A DNA stretch of 64,000 nt from Kitagawia praeruptora (taxonomy: Eukaryota; Streptophyta; Magnoliopsida; Apiales; Apiaceae). Below are positions 45,310 through 57,309 of this stretch, one piece after another. The translations under genes and the position numbers were made by a program. Location: positions 40,334,501 to 40,398,500 of the forward strand of contig CM075344.1 of assembly GCA_037693485.1 (NCBI GenBank), written 5' to 3'. Within the stretch, counting starts at the first letter, position 1. The number at the start of each line of letters is the position of its first letter. The notes under the pieces were generated by a model that was not told where the DNA came from, ran no database searches, and was given only the letters and a program-made list of their open reading frames with translations.

Positions 45310-45903
45310 TGTTGGGTTTCAACTCAATATGATGTTATGGGTTTGGGTGGTCCAAGATATATATATGGGTAAGATAATAATTGTATGGGTAGACAATTAT
45401 TATATATGGTATGTCTTGATCACTAAGTTGGGTAATTAGGTGCCGAAAATTGAAAGACTTGTATAACAAGTATGGTAAGACTTGTAAAACAAGTATGGTA
45501 AGTCTTGGTGACTAAGTTTTGGATGGCTATATATACATAGTCATATTGTATTTGTTTGAGTGATGAATGCTTATGAGATGTAGTCTTAGGTATTGTTTGG
45601 GTGTTGCTTGAGCATTGTTGGCTCAAGTATTGGGTTTGGAACACCACTGATGTGTTATTGTTTTGATGTATTATTGATAACTATTTTGATTAATAATACG
45701 AGTTGGGGCGTGGGTGTTTCCACGTTAAATAATGTATGTGTTCTTGTTTTGCTTTTACTTATTGTTGATAGAAGTGGAAGTAATACATGAATAACGTGTG
45801 ACTGCGCTTTGCTGGATCTTGTCAATTAATTGATTGGTTATGTATGTGTTTTATATTGGTTGTTTGTGAATCTCGGATTGTGTAAGTCCCCAAACCTAAC
45901 AAG
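45310..45903 (+). repeat. solo LTR, 594 bp
   Basis: Ends TGTTGGGTTT and AAACCTAACA are inverted at 9 of 10 positions. Flanks GGATT and AGATT agree at 4 of 5. A TATATATA box lies at about 45530. No coding capacity. Direction is taken from the TATA position. Confidence 0.68.
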
Positions 45904-46331
45904 ATTGGACTTTAAAAAATGCATGTACCTATTTTTTCTCAACGAATTTGCTACCTCTAAAAAAAATTAATTTAATTCATAAACATATAATTTTATAATT
46001 AAACGATGATTTTTTATAATTTCATTTTACCTGAATTTAAGTATTAATACAATTCGTACTAATGAGGGATATTTACTTTTGTTTTTAAAATTTTATATTT
46101 CTAACCCTATTTTTAACTTTATCACGAGCAACAAGTTGTTTCAATACGGTGAAATTTTCATTTACGTGATTTTATATAAAAATTTTCATTTATCATGAAT
46201 TCAAATGCTTCGAGACTTATGGCACGAGATCGCTATACCAATCATTTAGTCAGTTTCTTATTTTTTATTATTGTTCTTAATATAATTTCTACAATGCATA
46301 AGGAAAAAAATAGAAAAATCAAGAAACCAAG
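45904..46331. other. intergenic, AT-rich
   Basis: No gene or repeat recognised. Confidence 0.5.
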
Positions 46332-46640
46332 TTACCGGAGGTAATCTATGTGCAACATAGCGTAACCATTCAGTAGCCTCCAAAGACATTAAACTCCTCG
46401 TAAGAGGTCCAACTACAAGTATAGCATGACCATTAGAAGCCTCCAAAAAATTGCTCACTTCCTGTTTTTATGAAACTAACAAAGAAAAACCTGAATAAGA
46501 AATCAAATTACTGAAGGTAATCTATGTACATCATAGCGTAAACATTCAGCGGTCTCCAAAGACATTAAACTCATTCAACATCATAAAAGGTCCAGCTACA
46601 AGTCTAGCATGACCATTAGTAGCCTCCAAAAAATTGCTCA
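46332..46640. repeat. tandem duplication of a ~130-bp unit, origin unknown
   Basis: 46332-46461 and 46508-46640 share GGTAATCTATGT, ATAGCGTAA, CTCCAAAGACATTAAACTC and CCTCCAAAAAATTGCTCACT. On the minus strand the first copy is open (46258-46458, MSNFLEASNGHAILVVG...). The second copy holds FLEATNGHAMLVAGP but breaks later. I do not recognise the protein. It might be a duplicated exon fragment of a host gene. Confidence 0.55.
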
Positions 46641-46706
46641 CTCCCTATGTTGTTTGCATTTATATAATGAAAAATATAATTTGATTTATTTGTCTATTAA
46701 TAATTA

Positions 46707-46970
46707 CTCCCTCCGTTCCACCAGGATGTTTACGTCCTTGGGGTACGGAGACCAATATATATATTTAAGTAGGTAAAGTAATGAAGAGTGATGAAAAATG
46801 CGTAAAGTGGTGGGACCTATCAATATTTAATAGTAGGTTTGAGAAGGTGAAAGAAGTTAGTGGATGTAATAATGTTTATACTATTAAAAGTTTACTATTT
46901 TTGGAATGTAAAGAAATGGATGGGACGGTCTAAAATAGTAACTGTAAATAAATGCGTGGGACGGAGGGAG
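46707..46970. mobile_element. Stowaway-type MITE, 264 bp
   Basis: Ends CTCCCTCCGTTCC and GGGACGGAGGGAG are inverted, with TA on both sides (46705-46706 and 46971-46972). Non-coding. The truncated relative lies at 13639-13715. Confidence 0.92.
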
Positions 46971-47090
46971 TATGTTTTAAACTGTTCTACACATGATCCT
47001 TAAAACATGATTATATTGAACCGAAATTTCTATAAAAATAGCAATAAAATGTCGTTAAATTATTTGGGAAAAAAAAGGGAATAAGGAAAC

Positions 47091-48609
47091 TGTTAACACA
47101 AAATCACGCAAGCGTACGTGGTCACAAGTAATATATGAATAAGTCAAGTTCGTTCCCACAGAGATCTGGTTTTTAATTCAGTTAGTACCTATGCAACAAT
47201 GTATGGTTTTAATTCATTGCTAAGACAAATAACAAGATTGGGTTTTGATTAACTAAAATTAACTAAGTAAATTAACAAACTAAGAATTAACTAACTAACG
47301 AGAATTTAAATCGAATTACTTATATGAGAATAAACATGGGACCCTAACTTCATTAAATACTTCGCTTAGATCTGACGCCTTTAATCACTATATGCAATGG
47401 TTATGATATCTGATCTGACAACACGAAACAAGTACACGCTACCTCTTAGTATACGTATACCAAACTATCCATACATCCACAAAAGAGATAGAAGATGAAT
47501 AGAAACCAATTATGCTTAGACCCTATATGTCTATAGAATTTGAAAATATAACGGTTGAAGAACAAGTTGTCTATTAAGATCACACAGGGCAATATAAGTA
47601 TTCTCATCTCATACTACGAATCATGTTGATAAACAATCATGAACCTATGCTAGCATGGCAAGTTCTAAATCTCACCCTCCCTAGACCCTGCTCCGAGCGG
47701 GATATACTGGGTTTGTTTGGTTTGGTTTGGTTTAGATGTTAGCTACGCATCTAACAATTAGGCACAACCATACCAGGATATCAGATATACATCACACACA
47801 GATCTTTAAAGCATCAAGATACTAAATCTCCATAAATAAATCCATTAGAATCACATGACAACGATTAGTTCATAATTGAACCGCTCGTCAGCATGGGATC
47901 TGATGAAACCATGATATAAAACAAGATATAAATAAAAGAAGTAACTATGTTAATAAAATAAAGAGTTGAGAAAACAAATCTAGAATCCAGAATAACACAA
48001 AAGATGAAGTAGATCTAGATCCGTTGCTTGTCACGAGCGTTGAATCCTTCTCTCCTTTTCTCCCTTGCAGATCTAAGCTATAGTATAATAATAAAAACGA
48101 TACGAATTACAATGCTAAGATGTGTTTAAATAGGCTCTAGATTTCTTGCCCAGCAAGAAATTACCTTCTATTACAATTAGAATTCAATTAAGGTACTAAA
48201 AACTGCCCAAAGTACAATTAGAACTTAAAAAGGGCAAAACAATAATTTCCCTGCTCCCAACAGTCTGCTTGCCACGCTGCCTGCGACCAACACGTGAAAC
48301 CTGCTCGTGTAAGACCTGTCCCATGTTGTAGAAAATCTCCCAAGCTTCGCGTGGACAGTAAGATCGCTGAAAACGGACTTCTAGAACTCCAGATATGGCC
48401 AAAATAGTGTATACTGCGTAACCTTCCCGGAAAATCCGAATTTTAATTAATTTAACCTCCAAAAAAGACAGAAGCATCCACCATAATCAACATTCTTGCA
48501 AACCTACACAACTACACAAAACACATCAAAACTACAATAAACTTGAGTCCAAGACAATCAATTTAAGCCGATATGGAACGCTCCAAGTGGATATAAAATC
48601 CATTTATCA
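47091..48609 (-). repeat. 3' LTR of the Athila-like element (about 1519 bp)
   Basis: Plus-strand start TGTTAACACAAAATC, end CCATTTATCA, adjoining a C-rich tract (CACCCCCAAACTTAA) that is the complement of a polypurine tract. The first 210 bp match the remnant LTR at 52356. A piece of SINE lies within at 47671-47734. Confidence 0.8.
47671..47734 (+). mobile_element. SINE 3' fragment within the LTR
   Basis: CTCACCCTCCCTAGACCCTGC, GATATACTGGG and a GGTTT-repeat tail match the minus-strand SINE at 6387-6460 with few changes. Only the 3' ~60 bp is present. Confidence 0.6.
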
Positions 48610-50334
48610 CACCCCCAAACTTAAACCGATGCTTGTCCTCAAGCATAAACAATTACAACTAACTGACTAACTAGTACCACTTCCGTAGGTGATCACGGTT
48701 GCATTTGGCATATGTAACAAGCCCTTTAAACCCCTAGGCAGCCCTGGTGGACGAGTGAGGTCTCGTGAGGGCCTATAGCGAATGCACCCACAAAATCCAT
48801 ATAACCTAATGCAATGCAATGCATGAATGCAACTAAATGAAAATGCAAATGATTTACTACTAATACATCACCACACCTTCAAATCCTCTCATGGCATATC
48901 AACTTAAGAATCAAAGTAATAATGCGATGTCTTGGTGTCGAAAGTGCAAGTATTCATATAGTCTACTCAATGAACATGCATAAGTTCTCACAAGCCCATG
49001 TCAAATGTAAGAATAAGTTAGTAAAAATGCTAAGCCTACAAGAGTACATCTTTGAGACAAAACTCGGGATCTCATACGCAAAAACAAGTAAACACACACA
49101 ATCCACTCACAAAAGAATACTCTCTCAAGAACAAGGGTAAGTGTATCACTCAATACCAACAAAATCATAAGCATGCTTGACATTTGGTATCAATCTAACT
49201 CTTAACACAACATACATCAATGACGATAATCAAAAGGTCTTTATTTAGGTTGTAACGGGGCTAGGGACAAGGTATGTCAAGTAAGCCAAATCAGATGAAG
49301 TGTCAAAAGCTAGTAAGTACCATAATAAATCATTCACAACACCCTATCCCCCCCCCCACATAATTTTTACAAACACTCGACTAGTCGACTAAAGTAGGAA
49401 CACAACAATACAAACATGCTCTCATAATATATATGTTTTTTTGTTTTTTGTTTTTTTTCTTTTTTCATATTTTTTTTTCGAGAGCTAATTATAACACAAA
49501 CAATAATATAACAATAACAATGATCCCATAATTTTATTACCCATGCCGACTATCAAGTAAACAAACCCAATTTTCAATATTTCCCCCAAAATTACGACCA
49601 ACAATAAACCCCTCCTTGCACACCTTATTACTCCCTTAAGCACTCTACTAGCCTTTGACAATGTGGGTTCAAATTAATGTAAGGCCAATACAAGAAAAAG
49701 GTCTAGGCAAGTAATGTGGTATGTCACCGAAAAATAGGATTAAGCTCAACGGGTTAACTAATTGATCATGTAAATATGGTGTGCTAATATGGGAAAATAT
49801 GTGGTTATTCCTAAATGCTTTTATCATTTTAATTGCCAAATAATGTCATGCGTTTCAAGAAAGACCACAAACAACTGCTAGAAATGCAAATAATCCGTGG
49901 GCACTCAAGTAAATGAATAAATTGCAACAAATATGCAATATGGCTAAAAAACTCACTTGGTGGAAAAACATACTCAATCCCAAGCAAAAATCTCTCTAAT
50001 GCACCGACTTGTATTCAAAGCATGCAAACTAAATCATCTTGCACATATTCATGTCCTTTTAATTACTCACAACATTCAATAAGTCTACTAGCTTCAACTT
50101 ACTAGTGTATGTGTGTGCACAAGAACAAAGCATATCACTTCTCAATCAAAAGCATCAACAACACAAAATTCCTATCAAGCATGGGTGCAAATGCAAACTA
50201 TTATGAACTCACATGATATACGAACATAAAAACAGAATGTCCTATATGAAACAAACGTAGATAATACGAACATAAATGCATAATTTACTACTACTAATAT
50301 GCAAAGCATGAAATCCTAAACGAATACATATACA
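48610..50334 (-). other. Athila-like element internal region, no ORF
   Basis: About 1.7 kb without a supported gene. It has a C-run (about 49349-49358) and T-rich tracts (49433-49480). The CCCCCAAACTTAAA motif at 48612 recurs at 50353. Confidence 0.55.
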
Positions 50335-50592
50335 CTACTTATCTCCCAAACCACCCCCAAACTTAAAATATTCAATGTCCGCATTGAATGGAAGTAAATA
50401 CAAGGGATAGCAGAAAACATACCTACAAGGCGCCTTACATATCCTTCCCCATCGCAACTCAACATGCTTGTTCGGCAAAAATCCCCTTTCTGTAGCAATT
50501 GGCCTCAACAACAACCGATTAAATTCAACCTCCGCCATCGGAGACGAAAATTTCACAACACTAGCATCACCTCTCCCACGCTTAGGAGCCAT
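50335..50592 (-). pseudogene. Athila env-like ORF, N-terminal fragment
   Basis: The frame opening MAPKRGRGDASVVKF (ATG 50592-50590) and containing FNRLLLRP and ERGFLP resembles the start of the protein encoded 3' of pol in Athila elements (a basic N-terminus, then an ERGF-type motif). It stops after about 86 codons at 50335, far shorter than the several hundred residues usual for the family. The second half (from NKHVELRW on) looks like run-on non-coding sequence. The function of the family is unknown. The position near the 3' LTR fits. The frame extends 12 codons upstream of this Met (to 50628) without another recognisable feature. Confidence 0.5.
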
Positions 50593-51035
50593 AAAAATCA
50601 ATAACCAACTCACAAGAAGCTCAACCAATAATTACCAAGCAATATCACACCAAACATAGCCCAAATACCAAGAATAATACAAAATCCCTAATTTACAAGA
50701 ACACAAATTCGTAATAAAAATAAGATTTTAGAAGAGATAAACCAACTACGAATTGGAGAGGTGATCTTTCAATTAAAACCTCTTTAGAATTGAATTTTTA
50801 GAGATTTAAATAAGTAGAAGAGGAATTGAATTTGTATTTATAGGTGTGTATAAATATAAGATGGTGGATAGGTTGGATAGAAAATTTAGAGTGTTGGAGA
50901 GATTTAGGATGTATGGAATTGATATATAATAAGAATAGAATTTAGGGATTAAAGGAATTTGAGTTAGGATAGAATTTGGGGGAATTTTTGTAGGTTAAAA
51001 CAGCAAAAATCGGCAGAAAAAACGAACTAGAAGCT

Positions 51036-51185
51036 GTAACGCAGGAGCAACCTGCGTTACAGGTGCGCAGACTGCGCGGAAGTCAGTAACGCAGGCGCAG
51101 CCTGCGTGTCAGGGGGCAGATAGCGCAAAGATCAGAAATGCAGGCGCAGCCTGCGTTACTCAGGTGCTGCCTGCTCGATTTTTAT
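51036..51185. repeat. three tandem ~50-bp units, each with a GC-rich hairpin
   Basis: Unit 1 has GTAACGCAGG-AGCAA-CCTGCGTTAC (51036-51060), a perfect 10-bp stem. Unit 2 (51086-51110) and unit 3 (51135-51159) keep GCAGG-CGCAG-CCTGC with small changes. GC-rich island in AT-rich DNA. Confidence 0.8.
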
Positions 51186-51360
51186 TTTTTTGAATACAAC
51201 ACTCAATTTTTTTTTTTACACTAATGCGTGGGTTGCCTCCCACTAAGCGCTTCTTTAACGTCAATAGCTTGACGTTACTTCCAAGCCTCTATTAAGGGTG
51301 ATAATAGTTGGCCTGGTCATCTCTTCGTTAGACTTCATCGTCATTACGGCGGCACACTTT

Positions 51361-52235
51361 CTACCCCTTCTCCTCGCTTGGCCTATTCGTGTAACAACTA
51401 TGTCCTATTCCAATGCCTTCATCTGTTGACCCAAAATCTGTCAATTTGTAGAACAACACACATTCGCGGGCTTCACTTGAATATAATGGAGGAGGGTAAA
51501 TGTAAGTTACTGAAGCCTTTGGTTCCTCAAAGAGAACTTCCTCCATTGGCTCTAATGTGCTACCTCCATCTTTATACTCTGAGACAAGTAGAAGACCTGT
51601 ATCTTTCCCATGGTCATCAGCCTCTTGGTACGCACATACCAATTCTTGACATTTGTGTAGCTCAATAGTGTATGTCCCAAATAGTACCCTTTCCAAATCA
51701 TCCACCATCCTAGCATGATCAAATTCCTCACATGGCTTGTGAACACTCACCTCACCTTGGAATTTGTCTTCCTCAATTATGCATGCAGTACCTTGCTCCA
51801 AGTCACCGTTATTTTCTGGAATTGCCTCTAGTATGAATTGCTGTTTCTCTTGTTCCAAGGCACTAAAAACTTGAGCAACTAGTGTCTCCAAAGATTTGAT
51901 AGACTCCTCATTACTCTTTGCAAGCATCCTAATTTCCTAATAGCATCAACCTCATCTGACTGAAAAGTAGGAGTTGGTTGCTGATGTTGAAACTCTTCAC
52001 TACCAAAGAAATATGACATATTTAGAACATCTTGCTAGTACTGTTGAGGATGGTATTGGAAATATGGTTGTTCCTCATAAGTGACATATGGATCAACTCC
52101 TTCGTAGTAACAATATTGTAAGGTCTCATGAACGCCCAAACACTGCTCACATTGCTGAGGCATTGATGTCCTCGAACATGCCCACCATGGCAACTCCTCG
52201 CATGCCATCTTCAAACACTCAAGTACCTGAAACAC
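51361..52235 (-). pseudogene. gag-like remnant of the Athila-like element
   Basis: Two minus-strand frames, 52235-52035 and 51927-51361, are joined by further matching sequence between them but separated by a stop at 52035-52037 and a frameshift at about 51925-51935. The first holds a Tyr/Gln/Pro-rich region (YVTYEEQPYFQYHPQQY). The second has SIKSLETLVAQVFSALEQE, resembling the Gln-rich helical segment near the end of Athila gag, then an acidic stretch. No zinc knuckle or protease motif is visible. It is placed just inside the primer site, as gag should be. Confidence 0.55.
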
Positions 52236-52330
52236 ACCGAACTAAACAAGATAGGTAATTAACTAATCCGAGTCAGTGAACTCTAACGACCACTGATGAC
52301 AACCACATAAACTAAAATAAAACACCGATG

Positions 52331-52349
52331 ATCCCCGGCAGCGGCGCCA
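52331..52349 (-). promoter_or_regulatory. primer binding site, tRNA-Asp type
   Basis: On the minus strand TGGCGCCGCTGCCGGGGAT, one base from the tRNA-Asp-complementary site used by Athila-type elements. It lies six bases from the LTR edge at 52356. Confidence 0.8.
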
Positions 52350-52355
52350 AAAACT

Positions 52356-52567
52356 TGTTAACACAAAATCACGCAAGTGTACGTGGTCACAAGTAATATA
52401 TGAATAAGTCAAGTTCGTTCCCACATAGATCTGGTTTTTAATTCAGTTAGTACCTATGCAACAATGTATGGTTTTAATTCACTGCTAAGACAAATAACAA
52501 GATTGTGTTTTGATTAACTAAAATTAACTAAGGAAGTAAATTAACAAACTAAGAATTTACTAACTAA
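52356..52567 (-). repeat. truncated 5' LTR of the Athila-like element
   Basis: Matches 47091-47300 with a handful of substitutions and a 4-bp indel, then homology ends. Only the primer-site-proximal ~210 bp remain. Confidence 0.85.
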
Positions 52568-52952
52568 TGTATGGTTTTAATGTATGTTTAAGATTCTATA
52601 AATTACAAAAAAGGTTGATTTTTTTCAGAAAAATGTTAGGAATCTCTAATTTTATCTTAAAATAAATTGACTTATTCTGGAAAAAAGTTTCCCCAAACAC
52701 CCTCATCGTACAACTAATTTTTGTAGTGTCAATAGATACGGGGAGATGGGTGTGAGGTTACATTACATTACACTTGTCTGTATACTATTTAATTGATTTA
52801 CAATTGTTTAAATTATTATTTTTAAATTATAATTTTAATTACACCATATAATAAAAAATATTGTTTTATATATCATTTTAATTTTTTTGAATAAGTGTTC
52901 GATATCAATTTTTTAATTAGAAAAATAATTTATAAAAAACAAAAAGAAATTA
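52568..52952. other. intergenic with MITE fragment
   Basis: 52650-52705 (CTTAAAATAAATTGACTTATTC ... CCCCAAACACCC) matches the right part of the MITE-like segment at 9830-9880. The rest is AT-rich without a gene. Confidence 0.5.
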
Positions 52953-54821
52953 TGAAAGGCATATGATGTAGCCTATTTGTATTTCGAGGATACAACTCAA
53001 CTTAAACAATATTATAGTAGTAAATAGTACATAGACTATCACAAGGAATCTCAAAATGTAATATCTGTCAGAAGAAAAAGATCAAGGTCAATCTACAGAC
53101 TTGAAGAATTACTACATTGAAAGAAGCTCAGACATCTGATCAAGCCTCAGTGGAGTATTAGTCAAGAAGTGGATTTGTTTAAAGTGACAGAGATTTCGAA
53201 AGTGACCGAGACAGTACAGAAGAATTAAAGAGAGAGAGGAGAAAAGAAAAGGAACTAGATTTTAAAGTCAATATATGAAGAAAAGTCATTGCGGTTAGTC
53301 ACTCATGAACCAGACAGTACATCGAGTGTCAACATTAAACAGTGGTTGTTCATCATTAACTTCAGTGGTTCAAGCTATCAAGACTGGTATGAGAGAAAAT
53401 CATTGTGCAAGCAACAGAAGTGCTAAATTAATTAACCACAAGGATTTTACTATCAAGTGGACTGGCTGTGAGGAAAAAGATTTATCACAAAGAAATGCAA
53501 AGTGATATATTCTTAATGCTGAAACTCCGGTTAGAATTGTTGTATTTTTTGCTAAGCAAAAGGAGTCCGGTTCCAGACGCTCAGGTAACCGCGGCTTAGA
53601 GCTTAAGGATTTATTTATATTAATAAATATTTTATTTAACTAGAAAATTATATTTATAAATATCTAATAATATTAGATATTTATTTTTATAATTTCTGTA
53701 TTAAATTAATTATTTATTAATTAAAGATTATAAGCTGTGCGGGTTAAAAAGCATTTCTACGGAACCCGTCCTAATAAAGCAAAGCAAGTCCATGAATTGA
53801 AAAGAAAAGATGGCAGGTTCTTTTGCTTTGTCGAAATGGCCAGTATGTTGTACTATTTCTGGAATTAAGGTTATATTATTTCTGGAGGTTATACTATTTC
53901 TGGAAGCTATACTATTTCTGGAAGTTATACTATTTCTCGAAGCTATACTATTTCTGGTGGCTTCAACATACTATTTCTGGTATACTATTTCTGGAGGTTA
54001 TACTATTTCTGGAAGCTATACTATTTCTGGAAGCTATACTATTTCTGGAGATATGGTATACTATTTCTGGAGGCTTCTGCATACTATTACCAAGATAAAT
54101 CAGCTATACTATTTCCAGCCATCTATACTATCACCGAAATTATACTATCACAGAATCAGTTATACTATTACTTAGTCATAGTTATACTATTACCGAGGTA
54201 ATTATACTATTACCAAAGTTTTAAGTAAACTATTTCTAGAGTAAATGTAAACTATTTCTGAGTATAATCCATACTATTACAAGGGAATGAGTTTAACTAT
54301 TGCTAGCCAGTTATACTATCGCCGAGCTATTTTATTCAGCTGAACAGGAAAGTGAAGTGTGGTTTCCTATAAAAAGAAACAGACGGACACAACTAACACA
54401 CATACATACACGAAAATATCCAGGAAGAACAAAATAGCTCTCATCTCTCTCATCTTCAAGCAATTTAATTGCCATAAATTCTTGAGTTCTTGTATCAAAA
54501 ATTGTATCCATTAGATCTTAATTATTTGTGATTCTTGTACTACTAGCGAATTAAGTTTCCTAGTTCTTATCTTAATTTTCATTAACTAAATTAGAAAAGT
54601 TCATGTCGAATTTTCTAATTAGTTTTTATCAACTTGATAATTAATCTGTACTGAAATTGTAACACCCATCAAGTTAATATATTGTTATATTCAACTTGAA
54701 AATTTGTTTCAATTTATTCCACATAAATTTGTCTAAACTAAATTTTATTTAAAAGACAGATTTCGATAAATTGGTATAGATTATATTCAACCCCCCTTCT
54801 ACAATCTTATCGGACCTAACA
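52953..54821 (+). repeat. 5' LTR of copia element C (1869 bp)
   Basis: Starts TGAAAGGCATATGATG, ends CGGACCTAACA. It contains a minisatellite (53860-54090) and TATAAAAA at 54368-54375. The first ~730 bp align with 63269-64000 with a few substitutions and small indels, so this element is older than the gypsy insertion. Confidence 0.9.
53860..54330. repeat. ACTATTTCTGG minisatellite in U3 of element C LTR
   Basis: From 53860 to about 54085 an 18-19-bp unit (TATACTATTTCTGGAAGC) is repeated about ten times with GGAGGT/GGAAGC variation. It then decays into scattered ATACTATTACC and ATACTATCACC words up to about 54330. The array ends some 40 bp upstream of the TATA-like box. Open frames over it are artefacts of the repeat. 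Confidence 0.85.
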
Positions 54822-54823
54822 AT

Positions 54824-54836
54824 TGGTATCAGAGCC
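54824..54836 (+). promoter_or_regulatory. primer binding site of element C (initiator tRNA-Met)
   Basis: TGGTATCAGAGCC two bases after the LTR end, the standard copia primer site. Confidence 0.92.
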
Positions 54837-54919
54837 TATTGATTGATACACAAATCAAGATCCTATTTTTATTCAATCAAAAATCAAGCTCGAATTTTTA
54901 ACTCACTTAAAAATTCATC

Positions 54920-57291
54920 ATGTCTTCAAAAGCCATTGTTAAGATTCCCATATTTAATAAGGATAATTATGATATGTGGAAAAATAAAATGGAGTTGTTT
55001 CTTGATGTTACAAATCCAAGATATTTGTGGGTTTTGAAAAATGGACCAATAATTCCTATGCAACATGATGCTGAATCAGTTACAAATGGAGTTGTTACAA
55101 TACCTGCTAAATCCTATGCAAAGGACTCTAAGAACTATACTCCTGAGGAAAAAGAGGAAGCTGGATTGGACAAAAATTTGAGACTCATTCTAATAGATTC
55201 CCTGGATGCTGTAATGTATAGCCATGTGATGAATTGTAAAACTGCTAAGCACATCTGGGAAACTATTGAGACTATTAATGAAGGAACTGATGAAGTCAGG
55301 GAAAACAGACTTCAAATTTTGACCTCTGAATATGAACACTTTAGAGCTGGCCCTAATGAAGGCATTCAGGAAGTGTTCGAAAGGTATAACAAAATAATCA
55401 ACAACTTGCAAGTTCATGGCAAGCAGTATACACAGAAAGAGATCAATATGAAGTTTTTGCTGACTATGCATACTCACTTAGAGCATAGAATAACTGCCAT
55501 CAGAGAATCTAGAGATTTAAATAAGATTGCTCTTGAAAGGCTGTTTAGTGTTCTGAAAACGTATGAACTAGAACAAGTACAGCAGAAGGAGTTCTCTGGC
55601 AAAGGCAGAGTGGCAAGTTCTTCTACAGCTCTAGTAGTTGAGGTTCCTAAGGAAGTGGAAGCTAAAGTTGTTCAACCTAACAGCTCCAACAAGGAACAAA
55701 CTGAAGTGGAACATGGACAGACACCAGCCACTCAGGATGGTGGAGAATTCTATTCACTGGAAGAGCTAGATCAATTGGAAGATGAATCCATGGCAATGAT
55801 GGTGAGGCAGTTCAGTAACTTCAGATTCAAAAGAAATCCCAAGTTCAGGTTTAAGTCTAATAAAAGATTTCAGAGAGGAGGTTCTTCTTCCTCTAGTAAC
55901 AGGGGAGGATACAAAACTGGAATAGTTGACAGAAGCAAGATCCGTTGCTTCAACTGTAATGAATTGGGACACTTTGCTACTGAGTGTCAGAAACCTAAGC
56001 AAGCACAGAATAAAGATTATGCTTCTGAAAAGAAGAAGACTGGAAGAGCTTATGTAGCTGCTGGTAAAAGCTGGGATGACACAGATAGCGAAGATGAAGA
56101 ATATGATACATCAACTCGTTATACCACACCGGTAATTCTTACTGACGCTGAGTTAATTCATAGCTTACGTAATTGCTTGACTAATGCACAAAATGGATAC
56201 GAAAGAATAAGTCTATTAAACAATAAACTTGAAAATGAAGTGTTAGAATTAAAAAATGTGCATGTTAATCAAGATCAGCATATAGAAGAAATAGCACGAC
56301 TTAACTTCAAAGAAAAGTCGCTTGGAGAATACATGGTAAAACAAGTTGCTAAGATTGTTGAACAAGAAACCAGGATTACAGAACTTGAAACACAGATTAG
56401 AGCCTGTTATAATTCTGTTAAAGTTTCTAAAGAGTTTTTCAACAAACAAGCTGTAGAACGAACTGTAGGAATAGGGTTTGGTTACAAAGAAGCTGTTGGT
56501 TCTTTGAGCAATCATTCTGCTAATCTCATTCCTGCTAAAGAAAGAGGTATACCATATGTACTCAAAGATGTTGAAAAACCTATGTTTAAAACCTCTGTTG
56601 CTGAACCACCAAATATGTATTCTATTGTGATTCAAGAAGAAATGAGAAATGGGGATAGTGCTAATGGCATAGTCATTGATAATGAAAAATCTGTTAAGGC
56701 ACCTACAACCGAAAATGTTAAATCTAATAAGGTTGTTTCTATGAAACCAGTTAAGTTTGTTGAGTCAACCAGTTCGTCTAAAACTGGGTCATGTGGTGAT
56801 AAGTTGAAGCAGAACAATAACATATCTGATATGCATACCATGCCTGTTATTGATACTTCTCATAAAGCATGTGGTGTTGTCAATTGTATGTCTTGTGATT
56901 TTAATGTCATGCCTGCTTACTTTAATGGTAATCATGCATGTGCTGATAAGACTGCCCCTCGACAACATATGAATAGAAACAAAAATGTCAGATCAAAGAC
57001 TGCTAGTCTTCCTAATGTTAAGAGATAGACAATTGTACCTAAGCCTAAACAAAGTTTTACTAAGGCTGTTTACAAGGTCAAATGTCCAGTCAATGAAACA
57101 AGTGTTATTGCTGCTAAACAAACATGGATACCCAAAATTAAACAAAAGATTGTCAAATCTGTTTATAGGGTAAAATGCTTGTTGACTAATGGTAAAATTG
57201 GTGTCAAGGTTAAAAATGTTGTTTTGCCTGACAAAGGCCAATTCTTTAAGTATTCTGGACCCAATCAAATTTGGGTTCCGAAGAAAGTTTA
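54920..57291 (+). pseudogene. element C gag, one in-frame stop
   Basis: ATG 54920 opens 702 codons up to TAG 57026-57028. The same frame then continues to TAA 57289-57291, ending in IWVPKKV, the usual gag end in this lineage. The retrotransposon gag domain spans about residues 1-220 (IFNKDNYDMWKNKMELFL near the start, HIWETIE, LLTMHTHLEHRITAIRES). A single CCHC knuckle CFNCNELGHFATEC lies near residue 343. A helical, charged segment (about 420-500, NNKLENEVLELKNV) probably forms a coiled coil. Gag packages element RNA into particles. The stop falls in the C-terminal tail, so a shortened but otherwise complete gag could still be made. Confidence 0.88.
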
Positions 57292-57309
57292 ATCCGTTTG
57301 TCATTGTAG

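Larger units (their letters stand above)
47091..52567 (-). mobile_element. Athila-like gypsy derivative (large deletion, LARD-like)
   Basis: On the minus strand: remnant 5' LTR (52356-52567), tRNA-Asp-type primer site (52331-52349), gag-like remnants (51361-52235), a hairpin minisatellite (51036-51185), a short env-like/plant-transposon-protein start (50335-50592), a polypurine tract (48610-48624) and the 3' LTR (47091-48609). Protease, RT and integrase are missing. The GGGAGGCAACCCA-type block at about 51228-51245 is typical of such elements. Confidence 0.78.

Noticed and set aside
53305..53505. 66-codon frame also found at 63622-63822
   Set aside because: It lies at the same place in both LTRs of element C, in non-coding U3, and has no recognisable domain.
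53810..54175. Open frames encoding LFLEAILFLE-type repeats
   Set aside because: They are translations of the LTR minisatellite, open only because the unit length keeps frame. No start context or domain supports a protein.
56249..56635. 128-codon minus-strand frame
   Set aside because: Antisense to element C gag with no recognisable domain.
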